Shown here: positions 37,520 to 49,150 of the stretch, in pieces
Numbering within the stretch: position 1 is the stretch's first letter
Layout: each line of letters starts with the position of its first letter
NCBI RefSeq assembly: GCF_047495875.1
Contig: NC_092458.1
Coordinates: 109,348,727 to 109,412,726, forward strand
Direction: 5' to 3'
DNA length: 64,000 bases
Source of the DNA: Pithys albifrons albifrons
Lineage: Eukaryota > Chordata > Aves > Passeriformes > Thamnophilidae
The notes under the pieces: generated by a model
What the model was told of the DNA's origin: nothing
Seen by the model: only the letters and a program-made list of their open reading frames with translations
Database searches by the model: none
Program-made: the position numbers and the translations under genes

Positions 37520-40083
37520 GGAACAGACTTGTAGAGTTTTGGAAGATTTTTTAAAAACATGTTTGACTCCAGAGACAAAAAAAAATGTTTTATTAAACCT
37601 TTATATTCTGGTACCATCTAGAGGCCAAATGGCACAGCATTCCATTTCCTAGGAGCTGTGCAGACGTTAAATTATAGATATTCCTCCTTCAACTCAAATA
37701 ATGGGTATGGCAAAGTCACAGCTACTGAATGTTTATGTTATTTCTTCTTTGTGCAATATTTTATGTCTGCCTCTACTCTTCACATGTTCTCTGGATCATC
37801 TGTGTGCAAACCCTGCATGTGCCATTCTTCCAGTCTGCCACCAGCTGTGTCAGGCACACAAATCACAAGTACAGAAGGCAGAATGTGCCTCTGGTGCAAG
37901 AGCTTCAGCAGCTGCACCCAACAGAATGTTGTTATGACAAGAAATACAACCAGGGTCAGGAACAACTTGTTACATGGTGCCTTGGGATCGCAGTTTTCTT
38001 TATTAGATGTCCAAACCAGTATTTTCTTAGTATTTGTGACAGAATATGGAAGGCCAAAATATATATATATATAACAACTGCAAATTCTCATGCTTTTCAG
38101 TTGTAGATGTTTGCAAGTGATAACTAAGGAAATATGTATATGCTTTCTGCTACTGTTATTTTTGTTGTGAATGAGCCAGTGAAAGAATTTTTTTGAGCTG
38201 ATGCTTCAAGAAAGAAGCATTAAAATAAGCAGGTTTTCATGCAAGCCAGGACTACTGAAGGGACCTGTGAATAAGCCAACCCAAAGGCTGGATTTCTTGA
38301 ATCTTTGTGTGAGAACAGAATTAGGTAGCCAGGGCAAATAGATGCAGTTTTCTGGGGTACAGGACTGCTCTGATGAAACTGTGCTGCTTCCAGCCACCTG
38401 AGGACATCTCTAGTCCACTGGCTAAAGGCACTATCCGTTCTTTAAATTGGTCTGTTTGCTATTTGCTGCTGGGCAATAGGTCAGTGATGCCACTCAGTGA
38501 TTGGATTTGGATTAAGATTTCTGGTTGTAAGCCTTGCTTCATGTTTGAGCTTTGGTACTTTGAACTTTATATTAAATTTTGCTTTATTAATAAAATTCAT
38601 GGAGTAAAATGTAAAATATAAAATACAGACTTCATCGCATATTTCAGTAAAGTGTTTCATAGGTTGTCTGCAACACACACAGTGGTCATAGAGATAATGT
38701 AAATAGCCAAATTTATTTTCCATGTATTTAACACACAGAAAAATTTATTCAGTGAAACTATAGCCATCTTTAGTTTCCTACATATATTACAGGAGGATGA
38801 TGGAAGTCACAAAAAATAAATAAACTAGGGCATTGACTAATACAGAATAGATAACCTTCTATCCCTGGAAACCTAATATTGCAGTGGAATTAACTGAAAG
38901 AAATGGGATTATTCCATGATCTTTTACAATTTACCTTTCAATTTTTTGCTTTACTCATTAGGAGATGGGTATAAAGAATGACTACCTCATTTGACTAACT
39001 ATCTATACTTAACTGTCCAAAAAGTGAATGACAATATTCTTTCTAACTTCAGTAGGAGTAAGATCAGGAGCAGATGCTGGCAAACATTTTGACTCTATTT
39101 GCTTCTATAACAGGAAACATCTGTGAGGGTTTTTGTCAGTTGTTTTTTTGTCGGTTTGGTTGGTAAATTTTTGTGCATTTTAAAATAAAAAAGTGGTATA
39201 TAATTAAGAATATTTGTCAAAATCAAAGATGGCTCAAGGTTTACACGGAACAGACAGCATGCACTATTTTATAGGAGTGTTTTAGAAATCAAGAAAAAGA
39301 GTGGTTCCATTTTGTTTCATGTATTATATTTGCTAGTGTTTATACTGGGATGCCAATCTTCCCTCCCAGAAAAATGCATTAGGATGTTTAAATGTTTACT
39401 TCTAGAACTGGTGCTGCAATGCCACTGCACTGATCTTGCTGCTACGCTCTCCAGCACTGATGTCCCTGTGGCAGCGGCAAGTATTATCAATATATAAGGC
39501 TCATGGTAAATTTAGATGTCGAGATTTATACCCTTTACACACCTCAGGAATTTACCAGGAGAGCTGGTAAAATTTGAACATTTCTGTCTGACGTTCTTTT
39601 GGCTGAACTTTGCAGATGTTAAAGGTAAAAGGCAAAGGTTTCCTTTAACCTTTCCATTCTTCACAAGCTAATCCCAAAAGCTGAAATTTAGAGGGATCAC
39701 AGGGGTTGCAACTTTAATGGGGGGACACTGGAGAAGGAAATCCCACTTGTTTGACATTGTCTGTAACACAGGCAAATGATTCCTGCCTGGAAGATGATAA
39801 AGTATTGCTAAAATAAATAATAAATCAGCCCATAAAACATTTGTACTGTTTTTAATGGTAGCACATCTGAAACAAAGAAGTGGGCAGGGCAGGAGGTAGG
39901 TAAGGGGAGGCACTAGAACACCTCTAACTGCAAAGGTAGACCTTTGGGGGGACCCATTAAGCATTTTGGGGTGGGCTCCAGGATAGCTTTCTGGCATTTT
40001 TTTTTCACTTTCCCAATCCTGTTATTTAACTCATTTGTGCATGTGATCTGCAAAGTGTGCTTGTATTTCTGTTTAACCAATGG
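37520..40083. other. Non-coding; overlapping open frames at 37658-38106
   Basis: Two plus-strand frames stay open together over 37658-38074 (138 codons) and 37729-38106 (125 codons), and a minus frame is open at 37780-38091. None resembles a known protein. A short (TA)n run sits at 38059-38073, at the end of these frames. Otherwise nothing recognised. Confidence 0.45.
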
Positions 40084-40880
40084 GATGAAGTTCAATAAGG
40101 CCAAGTGCCGGGTCCTGCACTTTGGCCACAACAACCCCATGCAGCGCTACAGGCTGGGCACAGAGTGGCTGGAGAGCAGCCAGGCAGAAAGGGACCTTGG
40201 AGTACTAATTGACAGGAAGCTCAACATGAGCCAACAGTGTGCCCAGGTGGCCAAGAAAGCCAATGGGATCCTGTCCTGTATCAAAAATAGCGTGACCAGC
40301 AGGACCAGGGAAGTGATCCTTCCCCTGTACTCTGCGTTGGTGAGGCCACACCTTGAGTACTGTGTTCAGTTCTGGGCCCCTCAATTCAGGAAAGATATTG
40401 CAGGGCTGGAGCGAGTCCAGAGAAGAGCAACAAGGTTGGTGAAGGGACTGAAGCACAAGCCCTATGGGGAGAGGCTGAGGGAGCTGGGGGTGTTTAGCCT
40501 GGAGAAGAGGAGGCTCAGAAGTGACCTCATCACTGTCTAGAACTACCTGGAGGGAAGTTATAGCCAGGTGGGGGCTGGTCTCTTCTCCCAGGTACTCAGC
40601 AACAGGACAAGGGGGCATGAGCTCAAGCTCTGCCAGGGGAAATTTAAGTTGGATATGAGAAAAAAATTCTTTACAGAGAGAGTAATCAGGCATTGGAATG
40701 GGCTGCCCAGAGAGGTGGTGGATTCACCATCCCTGGAGATTTTTAAGCGCAGATTGAACGTGGCACTGAGTGCCATGATCTAGTAAATGGACTAGAGTTG
40801 GACAAAGGGTTGGACTCGATCTCGGAGGTCTTTTCCAACCCAATCGATTCTATGATTCTATTATTCTATGATACTGTGAT
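40084..40880 (+). mobile_element. CR1 LINE, 5'-truncated, longest copy here
   Basis: About 800 bases of the 3' part of a CR1 non-LTR retrotransposon, running to a degenerate tail of ATTCTATGAT units at 40844-40880. It includes the last part of the second reading frame (annotated separately) and the 3' UTR with GGTCTTTTCCAACCCAATCG. The left edge, at ATGAAGTTCAATAAGGCCAA, is an abrupt change from AT-rich host sequence, as expected from incomplete reverse transcription. I see no clear target duplication, which is normal for CR1. Confidence 0.95.
40085..40783 (+). pseudogene. CR1 ORF2 C-terminal remnant with one nonsense codon
   Basis: This is the end of the CR1 second open reading frame, which in intact elements encodes an endonuclease and reverse transcriptase. 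Only the region after the catalytic palm domain remains. It reads in a single frame from [14 protein letters not shown] through [40 protein letters not shown] and [13 protein letters not shown]. An in-frame TAG at 40538-40540 interrupts it, where the family usually has a TAC tyrosine. The same frame then continues without a shift through LFSQVLSNRTRGHELK and HWNGLPREVVDSPSLEIF to the natural stop at 40781-40783. One nonsense change and no indel shift in about 700 bases suggest a fairly young copy. It cannot encode an active enzyme because the 5' part is missing. Confidence 0.93.
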
Positions 40881-43339
40881 CTGAATAAGGAGATATAGTT
40901 CAAATATGTCTATAACAATAGTTGGTCAGGAACAATAATTTAAAAGGAATAGAAGAGCTGTAATATATTTTTGTATATTTTTCATATTTCTGATGCATCA
41001 TCACATGGATGCAACTAGTTATTGTCCTCGATTACCCTCAGCTCAACATTTTCACTTTTTAATGCTTAAGTAGACAAAATTAGATTCAAGTTTTAATTGT
41101 TAGAGCTAGACCATCAACTCCTGTTTTTAATATCACTTTCCTTAAGAATAATTCAAAACAACAACAAAAAAGTAAATTCGATTACCTCTTTGCCTGCTTT
41201 TCAAGTTAACAAACCTTACGAAAACAAACACTGCATGTATATATGTGTGCTTCTATGAACATCTCATAGTATCTCTCACACTAACATAAAAGAAAGTAGC
41301 ACAGCTTAATGAGAGAGAATTTTTTTTCTCTCAAGTTATAATGCTACTGAATGTAATACTTTCTTCTTTCCTACAATTTAGCTGTATAAAATGACCAAAT
41401 TTAAATTCTGGCATCTGTCTAGGGTATTTAAAGAGGGCCTTGATACAGAAAAAGAAATGCACATATTTCTAGATCTCTCAGATGCTGAGAAATCATTTGA
41501 GAATATCCAATAATAGTCTGCCTAAAACATTTCTTATTCAGGAACACAGACATAATGTCTGAAGCAGCATCCTTTGGACTGAAAATAAAGGAACTAGCAA
41601 AAGGCATCAGGATAAGGTGATTGACATAATTTGAGTTCTGCCATATGCACTGGTGGGACAGAAAGAGTGATGAAGCTCATGTTGATGAGAATACTTGATT
41701 CTTCAATCTCTATTTTATCAAGGGTTTTGCTTTCTTATTATGGCTCGCTGTTTTTTATCTTACAATTCCTTCCCCTAAAATAGGTAACAGGTACTGAGCT
41801 TTCCATGACTAGTGTTGTTACTACAAATATAATATTTATTCTCTCTTTTAACTTTCAAACTCGTGTGTCTGCAAGAAATATAACCCTGATAAATTTCTTA
41901 CTGGCATAAAAAGCCAATAATTGCAATATTTTCATGAAAACATATTTTAAGTGCTTCTTAGGCTTAGGATTTTCATATTGTTCAAAAAGGATTTAAGTGA
42001 AATTACTGTCTGGTCATTTTGCATCAAAGTTAATTCTTCTATGTTTTAATGCCCTTGCTTTTCACATAGAATCAAAAACCCACACATTTTCTTAAGCGAT
42101 GCTATTGGAGTTCAATGCCAACTGTTTAAGCTCTAAGAATGGTCTTAAAATGTGCTTTGAGTGCAGGGGTTGCATTAGGAGATCAGATACTCACATTATG
42201 AAATCAGCACAATTTCATTTACTCCAGTCCATCTGTAAAGAATAAATTGAGATGAATTATTTGATTCATGAACTTTTACAGGATAGAGGTAGTTTTTAAT
42301 GGAGAGAAGTTCAGAGTGACTTGGTTTAAAGTAAAAATATTCCTGGGACTCTTATTCAGCCAGATTTTTAACTCAGGGTGACTGCTGCTGATCACAGCCA
42401 TCCAGGCTGTCACAGATGTTGTGTTAAGAAAGCTATTGACCGTCAGTGGGTAGTAAAATTTTTCTGTTCTCACTTTATTGCTGCCCCCATTAAACCATCC
42501 TCTCAGGTCCTATATTTGTGTAACTGGTTCTGTCCCCTACGGCCTGGAGTCATTAGCCCATCCCTTACTAGTGGACTATATAATGCTTTCTTAATTAACC
42601 CTGTGGATCTTGTTGCCCCAAATAACATTTAAATGGGAGCTTGTAGCTGTAATATCTTGATATAGATTTCCACTGGAATTGCTTGAATGGAATGCATAAT
42701 TTCAGGGAGAAGTCCTAAAAACCCACAAGACATTTTTGAGATAACTACAACAAAGCCTGCCATTTCAAAAAGAAAGCCTGGATTTATTGTCAAGACACCG
42801 TTCCTCTTTTGAATGCCATCCTTATTCAGCTGCAAGTCATGTGAGTTTCTGCTAATCCAAACAAACCGAAAAGAGTTGCAGCACATTTATCAAAATATTT
42901 TCATGTATATTACATACCCTAAAATATCACTTTGCAAAAATCTCTTCAGAACAAAAACTAATTACTTAACTCACAGTTTTATCCCAATCAACAGCTTTAA
43001 TTGGTCATTACTTATTTCTTACTGAATTAGAAACTAGTTTATGGGACATTTCAGTTCCTTGCCTTTTGAACCATTTGTCTCCAATACATCTTTCTGCACA
43101 CATCTTCAGATTGAATCCAAGTTATTTGATCACAGAATGAAGCACTCATGTCCAGCATGTCAAATGTGTTTGGCATTAACTAATTTATTTGTGTGCCCTA
43201 CTTTCATTTAAACAAAATATCAGTAGTTTATTGTTTCAGATAAATTACCGGGGTTTTTATTTGTTTTTATTATGACATTTCCTTTGTCCTGCAGCTATAT
43301 CTGCTTTCATCAGTAGAAGTGATCTTCAGGATGGGACTT
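40881..43339. other. Non-coding; nothing recognised
   Basis: AT-rich sequence. Short open frames at 42276-43025 on both strands show no known product. Confidence 0.55.
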
Positions 43340-43505
43340 GGTGGAGATCCATCCTCGTGCATTTTCTTGGAGTCTTCCTCTTTGGAGATGTTCAAAACTC
43401 AGTTGGACAAGTTTATGTTAAACCCTCTCTTGACTCTGCCTTGGCAGAGGGGTTGAACTAGATGCTGTCCAGAGGTCCCTTCCAACTCTAACAATTCTGT
43501 GATTA
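43340..43505 (+). mobile_element. CR1 LINE 3'-end fragment
   Basis: Plus-oriented CR1 end of a different subtype from the one at 40 kb: TTTGGAGATGTTCAAAACTC, GGCAGAGGGGTTGAACTAGATG, then CCAGAGGTCCCTTCCAACTC and a single AATTCTGTGATTA tail. It is diverged and heavily 5'-truncated; the left edge is uncertain. Confidence 0.82.
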
Positions 43506-45960
43506 TTTTCTAAATGAAAGTCTAGACCATGAATCACAGAAGAAATAATGAACCACTTCCTGCAGACCAGATTTTAATCCCTACAGACAGCATAGCAGAT
43601 ATTCTAGCCATTCTCTTTCTTTGTAATTTTATTTTAATTTTTTTCTACCCCCAAAATAGTCCAGCTGCAATGAATCATTCCAGGCTTTACATTTACTGAG
43701 AACTGCCAAGTGCAGGGTTTGCAGTCATGGAAGATAATCATGGAAACCACCACACTAAGAGACAAAGTGCCACAGAAGTACAAGCTGTAAGTCTGTATAG
43801 ATGGGGTAAAGAGGCACAGAAGGAAAAATAATGTGTTTGAACTACCAATGAATGAGGCTAATAGAGCCTAGAAGAGCAAAACTTAAAGAAATAATTGGTC
43901 AGATATGCATATTTTGGATCTCAGGTACATGGCTGGCCCCGCTATGTGACACTATCTGGAGGCATAGTTAAATTCTATCTAAACACCATTAATTTCTTTG
44001 GAAAAGTGGCTCCCTGTAAACATTTTTCCATGTGTTTTGTTCACTGTGCCATCATTCTTCTACACCATGCACAAGTTTATCTTAAAATTACCAGTAATTT
44101 TAAACTCCAGAATTACTGTCTGTTCTGCGGAGCCTTCCAGGAGTCAAACCACACAAATGCTCAGTGCTGAAGTTGGCTTACTGGGGAAACATATGGGCCA
44201 CTGTTGTTATTTGGATAGGAAATGGGAGCAGATCGTTGAAACCCTTTAAAGAACAGAATCTTAACACAATATAAGGTTAATAGATTGATATTCTTCTTAA
44301 ATATAAAACTGGGATGACTTTTAAAAGCATTAATTTAGTAGTTAAGATGAAAAGTAAATTTTCTTCCAATTTTCTAAAAGCGTTATTACGTGCAGTGTCA
44401 CTTACATTTGGATTATGATTTCATGTGTTGATCAAATGGAAGCTTCAGATGAAAAATAATTAATTACAAAGTATTCACCCTTTTTTCCTGGACCAGGCAA
44501 GCCATCATATTTGTAAATAAATTTTGGATTGCAATTATGGATAGATTTGCACTTGCTAACTAATTGTTCAATATGCCTCATTATTTTTATTTGAGAATAT
44601 CTGCTAATGAGAAATATGGACCAAATGTTTGTTGTTACTGTCTTTTTAATAAATGAGATACTGAACAAAATTTTTGGCTTTTGTTCATTGGAAGAGATCC
44701 CTTATGAAGGTTTCTCTGATAGAAAGAAGAGATTTGCTTATTCTGTCTTTGACAAGCCATGCTTGTAACTTCTCAGGAATAAAGAAATTACTCCTTTCTT
44801 AAGGAGAAAAAAAAGAAAAAAGAAAGTTAGACACCTTTAACCGAGTAACACTATAGAGCAGGTGAACCACAGTTATTTACGTAAAGGACCAGAAACAAAA
44901 TAGAATGCATCTTTCATTTTTTAAGGAAGTGTCTGTTAAAACTCACTGAGATTTTTAGCTAAACTGTAATTGAGTTTCCTAATTGCTCATCTCAGTGAAT
45001 AAACAATGTGCCCCTTCTGTGTCCTTTCTATCACCTTTACTCTCCAGCCCTTCTCAAAACTGCTGAGAGAAAGATTGAGCACCTTGCCACTGCTCATTAT
45101 CTGCCTTAGCTATTACAAGCTAAAAAACAAAGGTATTATCATCCACATATTTTCCCCATTAAAATGGCAAGAATTGAGGATAGAGGCAGCAGCAGGCATC
45201 TCTTTTCTTTATGTGTGTCTACAATTGCTAAAACTGCAGTGAATTTGCATATTGAACACCCATGATGAGCAAGAGAATAATGTTCTTACTGGATGTGATG
45301 GGGCTCTGCAAAGCCTGAGTTTCCTTTTTATTAATCCTAGATGTTATCATGGAACCAAACTCTTGCTGTACTACATTTCTCACTGTCCTTGAGAAAATGG
45401 ATGGGTAACTTATAACCATAATTATGCCCACTCACTGGTCTAATGAAGAGAATTAGAGAATGTGTAAACAATAGCTGTGCAGGGGAGAGTATGCATAATT
45501 GGCAACTATTAATCTAATAGTGAGACATGGAGACGGGTGAGAATGATTAACACAGGCCACACTGAATGATCATTTGTGATAAGGATGACTGAGAAGACAT
45601 TGACATTATTTAGTCTTCCCCACTGGCAAAGAGAGCATGAATAGAAAGAAAATTAAATGCAGGTTGTATCAGCAGGTGTAGTGCAGCAGGCTTTCAGCAC
45701 TCACATTTTTCCTTCTCTGTGGAAAAATTGCACAAGTTTTCCTTTCCATGCTATTAGTACATAAAAGTGCTGAATGGTGATGCAGGAGAGCAAATATTTT
45801 CCACTGTCTCATATAGAGTTTTACTGTCCAAATTGTAATTTTCTACGACAGTCAAGTCCATTGTGGGTTATAAAAGGTGGAAGCTTAAATCCTCATTTGT
45901 ATCTTCTGTCCTCTGAGTGATCCTTTCCTTGTGGCAGGCATGATAGTGACTGCAAAATGC
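43506..45960. other. Non-coding; nothing recognised
   Basis: No exon or interspersed repeat identified. An A-rich purine run lies at 44805-44826, and an octamer ATTTGCAT at 45243-45250. Confidence 0.5.
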
Positions 45961-46480
45961 TGGGGAGTGATTACCAAAAAGAAAATGAGAGAGGAGGTAA
46001 ATAGTTCATGGAAAGGAAGAAAATAGCAGTTAACTGGAAGTGAGAACAGAAAAAGCTGTATGGTTTGTGAAAAGAAGGTGAGAGAAGGATAATAAAGGAT
46101 GACTGGGACAGGGATGACCTGGCATTTATGGGATGAGGAATTAAAAATGTTTCTTGGAGATTTTTTGGCTGTGAGGATGAAGTCCCCGGACTGGGGAGGA
46201 ACTGGATGGAAGAATAAGAAGCAGAAGGGTGGGCAAATTTGGTAAAAAGACTAGGATGTGGAAATAGAGGATTTCAGTGAGTGGATCTAGACCAGGTGAA
46301 AATTAAATACCCAGGCTGCAACATTGGGAGAAACATCTTGAAATAAGTAACTGAGACCTTGAGATGACAGCCAACGGATTGGGGCATTGGAAAGGGCATT
46401 AGAAGTATTTGAGAAACAGGGGCTAAAGGGTGAGATTGGACAGAAAATCGAGCTTGAAATGAGGGTGATTGAAGGAATAT
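45961..46480. other. Purine-biased, G-richer segment, unidentified
   Basis: Over about 500 bases the plus strand is clearly biased to A and G (AGAGAGGAGG, GGAAAGGAAGAAAAT, GGATGGAAGAATAAGAAGC). It has no period, no long frame and no known repeat words. It may be an old transposon or a transcribed region with strand bias. Confidence 0.35.
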
Positions 46481-48393
46481 AAGGCTGGGCTAAATAAGCA
46501 GACTATGCATACCCTGTAGAATACTTTCCTCCAGTACCTGGAAGAGCAGACAAGACTCATAAGGATACTCTTTTGCTGTCAGGAAGGAACCAGAGCAAAG
46601 TTTCACCACACACATCCTCTAATCCTCAGCACAGGTTTATCTCAATGTAAGTTTGTACTGTAAAACTGAAATGTAATATTTTCTCAATTCTGAATTTTTT
46701 TCACCTTTTCTTAAATGTGACCTGTTTCTATGCATACCTAAACACAGATGATATCTAGACCTAAAGAGAATAAGCACTACCTGATTGTCTTAGGTGAAAG
46801 TTCTTGGTACTTCTCAATAATTGCTGCACAGAGAGAAGGATCTTTATACTAAAAAAGCTGCTCCAAAGACAGGGTTGTTACCATTAAATTCTAAATTTAT
46901 TTTGTATTGCTACAAGGTAGAAGGAAGCTTAAAGAAGATAAGAGAGAAGGAAGCAATGGGAAAGGATAATCCTAATTACCCAATTTTCACTCTCAATTTG
47001 TATTTCTCAAAAGGACCATCTCAGAATATCATACATGCACACAAAAGAAAAAAACAAATTGAAATAATGAGATGGTCCTGTACTTTCCCAGTCATATATA
47101 GTTCCTTCTGCTGCATCCAGAAAGCACAAAGAAAATCTTGCCATTGGACTCATGTGGATTCCTGGGGGTAGAGTGAGAACTTCAAAACATGGTATGAAGA
47201 AAATGTCAATTGCGTCTGTGAAACAAAAACCAGGCAAAAACCCCACCCAAAGGCCAAACTAGAAACACATAAAAAAGGACTACCTGAAATTCCCTGAAAG
47301 CTAATACTGAACTAATTCAAGTTGAATCAGAGACTTTCCATCTGTTCTGTGGATGCTGCAAATGCATTCTGTCTTCCCATGTGCTCCAAAGACAGAAACC
47401 TTCCAAAAACTGTCAGTGGAATGAAGTGTCTCCTCCTTTCCTCTGCTGTGGTTATGTTTGCTTGAATCAGATTCAAGTCCTCAGCTTCTATTATAGAAAT
47501 TTCCTTCCTTTTACTGAAGCGTCATGTCTTATTTAAAGAATATGTATTTACTTTTCTAATGAATCACAGACTGTGTCTATCCACTGTAGACTGTGGAATT
47601 AAGAACAAGACTGTAGACATGCTTTTCTTTTCCCAAAGCAGTCCACCACCAGCTTAATATTTAAATGCCCATGGGCTCCAAAAAATTCCTATATTTTATT
47701 TAACACAGTGATGGAAATCAAAGAAAAAAGGCTATGCTTGCATTTTTCCCTCCTTTAAAATAATCACTTGTAGGTTTCTTACCACTGAAATCCTTCACTC
47801 ATTTATTATCCTGTGTAGGATTATTTCAAAGATCACTGAAAATAGCTGAAAACTATTTTGCAAACTGAAACATTCAGCAAGGGGTGATCAGAATCAACAA
47901 AATATCAATTAATCAAATGATCAACAAAAGAATTTCTTAATAAGATGCAATACTAACCACATAAGTGATCAGTATATAGTAAGTATCTGATAAGTAACTG
48001 ATGGTCAGTCTTCATCCTCTGGCTCCCATAGCACAGAATAAGGGATTCATGTTTTAGTGATCTCTTCCTTGTGTGGTACAACCTGTGTTACTGGCAATTT
48101 CAAATAATTTCAACTAGTCTGGAAAGACCGTGAGCTTTCATCCACAGGCATATTTTTCCTTCCTTCCTGACAGGGGAGAGCTCTGCAGCTGTTAATCCAC
48201 AGTCGACCTGCAGGTCAGCAGCTACTGTCACAACCTTCTCCGGGACACTGGGGCTCTGTCATGACCTTTACTACTCTAAAGCAGGGAGAATGACTTTTCC
48301 TTGGCTAAATGAAGTAATGAAAAGAAAATTGTGTCTGCAGTACTTCTATCAGGATCAAAAGTAGAGCTGCCTTTTCTCCTTTCACCCATCTGC
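46481..48393. other. Non-coding; nothing recognised
   Basis: A plus-strand open frame at 46821-47171 (116 codons) has no known counterpart or splice context. No repeats identified. Confidence 0.5.
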
Positions 48394-48600
48394 CATAGAA
48401 CAGAAAAGAATAGAGTAAAATAGAAGGCCATTTCAGCTGGAAGTGACCTACAATGACCATCTAATGATCGCTTAGTCCAACTGCCTGACTGCTTCAAGGC
48501 AGTTAAAAAAATTAAAGCATGTTACTAAGAACATTTTGCAAATGCCTCTTAAAAACTGACAGGCTTGGGGCATTCTGTTTCAATTCAAAGGATTTTTTAG
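48394..48600 (-). mobile_element. CR1 LINE 3' part, minus orientation
   Basis: On the plus strand an AGAAT-type tail remnant (CATAGAACAGAAAAGAATAG) is followed by CCATTTCAGCTGGAAGTGACC, the word TTAAAGCATGTTACTAAG and AAATGCCTCTTAAAAACTGA, then CAGGCTTGGGGCATTC. That is the reverse complement of a CR1 3' end. It is diverged and the right edge fades near 48600. Confidence 0.85.
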
Positions 48601-49055
48601 TTCCCATATATCCTTTCTCTGAACCTACTTCTGCAGATACAGTCCCTTCTTGATGATACTCATTACATTTTACAGATAATTACCTGAGTTATCCTTGTAG
48701 TCTTAATGTTGAATTTCTTTTCCCAAAGCTTATCTGCCTCTAATGTATCTTTATGAAATGACTTTGCAATGTCAAAATTTATATGTTTTGTTAAGTTTTT
48801 AAAAATTGAGTGGATTTATAGAAGTCTGCCCAGGGCTCCTTTAGGGCAGTCTTTCCCTAGGACCTGTCCATGGGGGTTTTATGTGCCTGAGTCAAAATTT
48901 TAACTGTGAGAGGACTGCCACAGTGGCCCATAAGCTTCACACATCTCCAACAAAGCTCAGAAGAAAGAGGGCTCCTTTTTGTTGGTCTGAAGACAATCCT
49001 TCATGGCACACTGCTATTGCTCCACAGTGTCTACAGGAAACTTTCAAAACTTGCT
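48601..49055. other. Non-coding; spacer between two CR1 fragments
   Basis: No repeat or gene recognised between the two oppositely oriented CR1 pieces. Confidence 0.45.
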
Positions 49056-49150
49056 GAGGTGACAGTGCTAAATTAATGGTTGGACTTGATGATCTTAGAG
49101 GTGCTTTCCAACCTCTATGATTCTGTGAATTCCATGGTTCTGTGATTCTT
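49056..49150 (+). mobile_element. CR1 LINE extreme 3' end
   Basis: About 95 bases in plus orientation: GTGACAGTGCTAAATTAATG, GTTGGACTTGATGATCTTAG, GCTTTCCAACCTCTATGATT and further decayed ATTCTGTGA/GATTCTT tail units. This is only the 3' UTR and tail. Confidence 0.87.

Noticed and set aside
40205..40776. Minus-strand open frames of up to 162 codons
   Set aside because: They are antisense shadows of the plus-strand CR1 reading frame.
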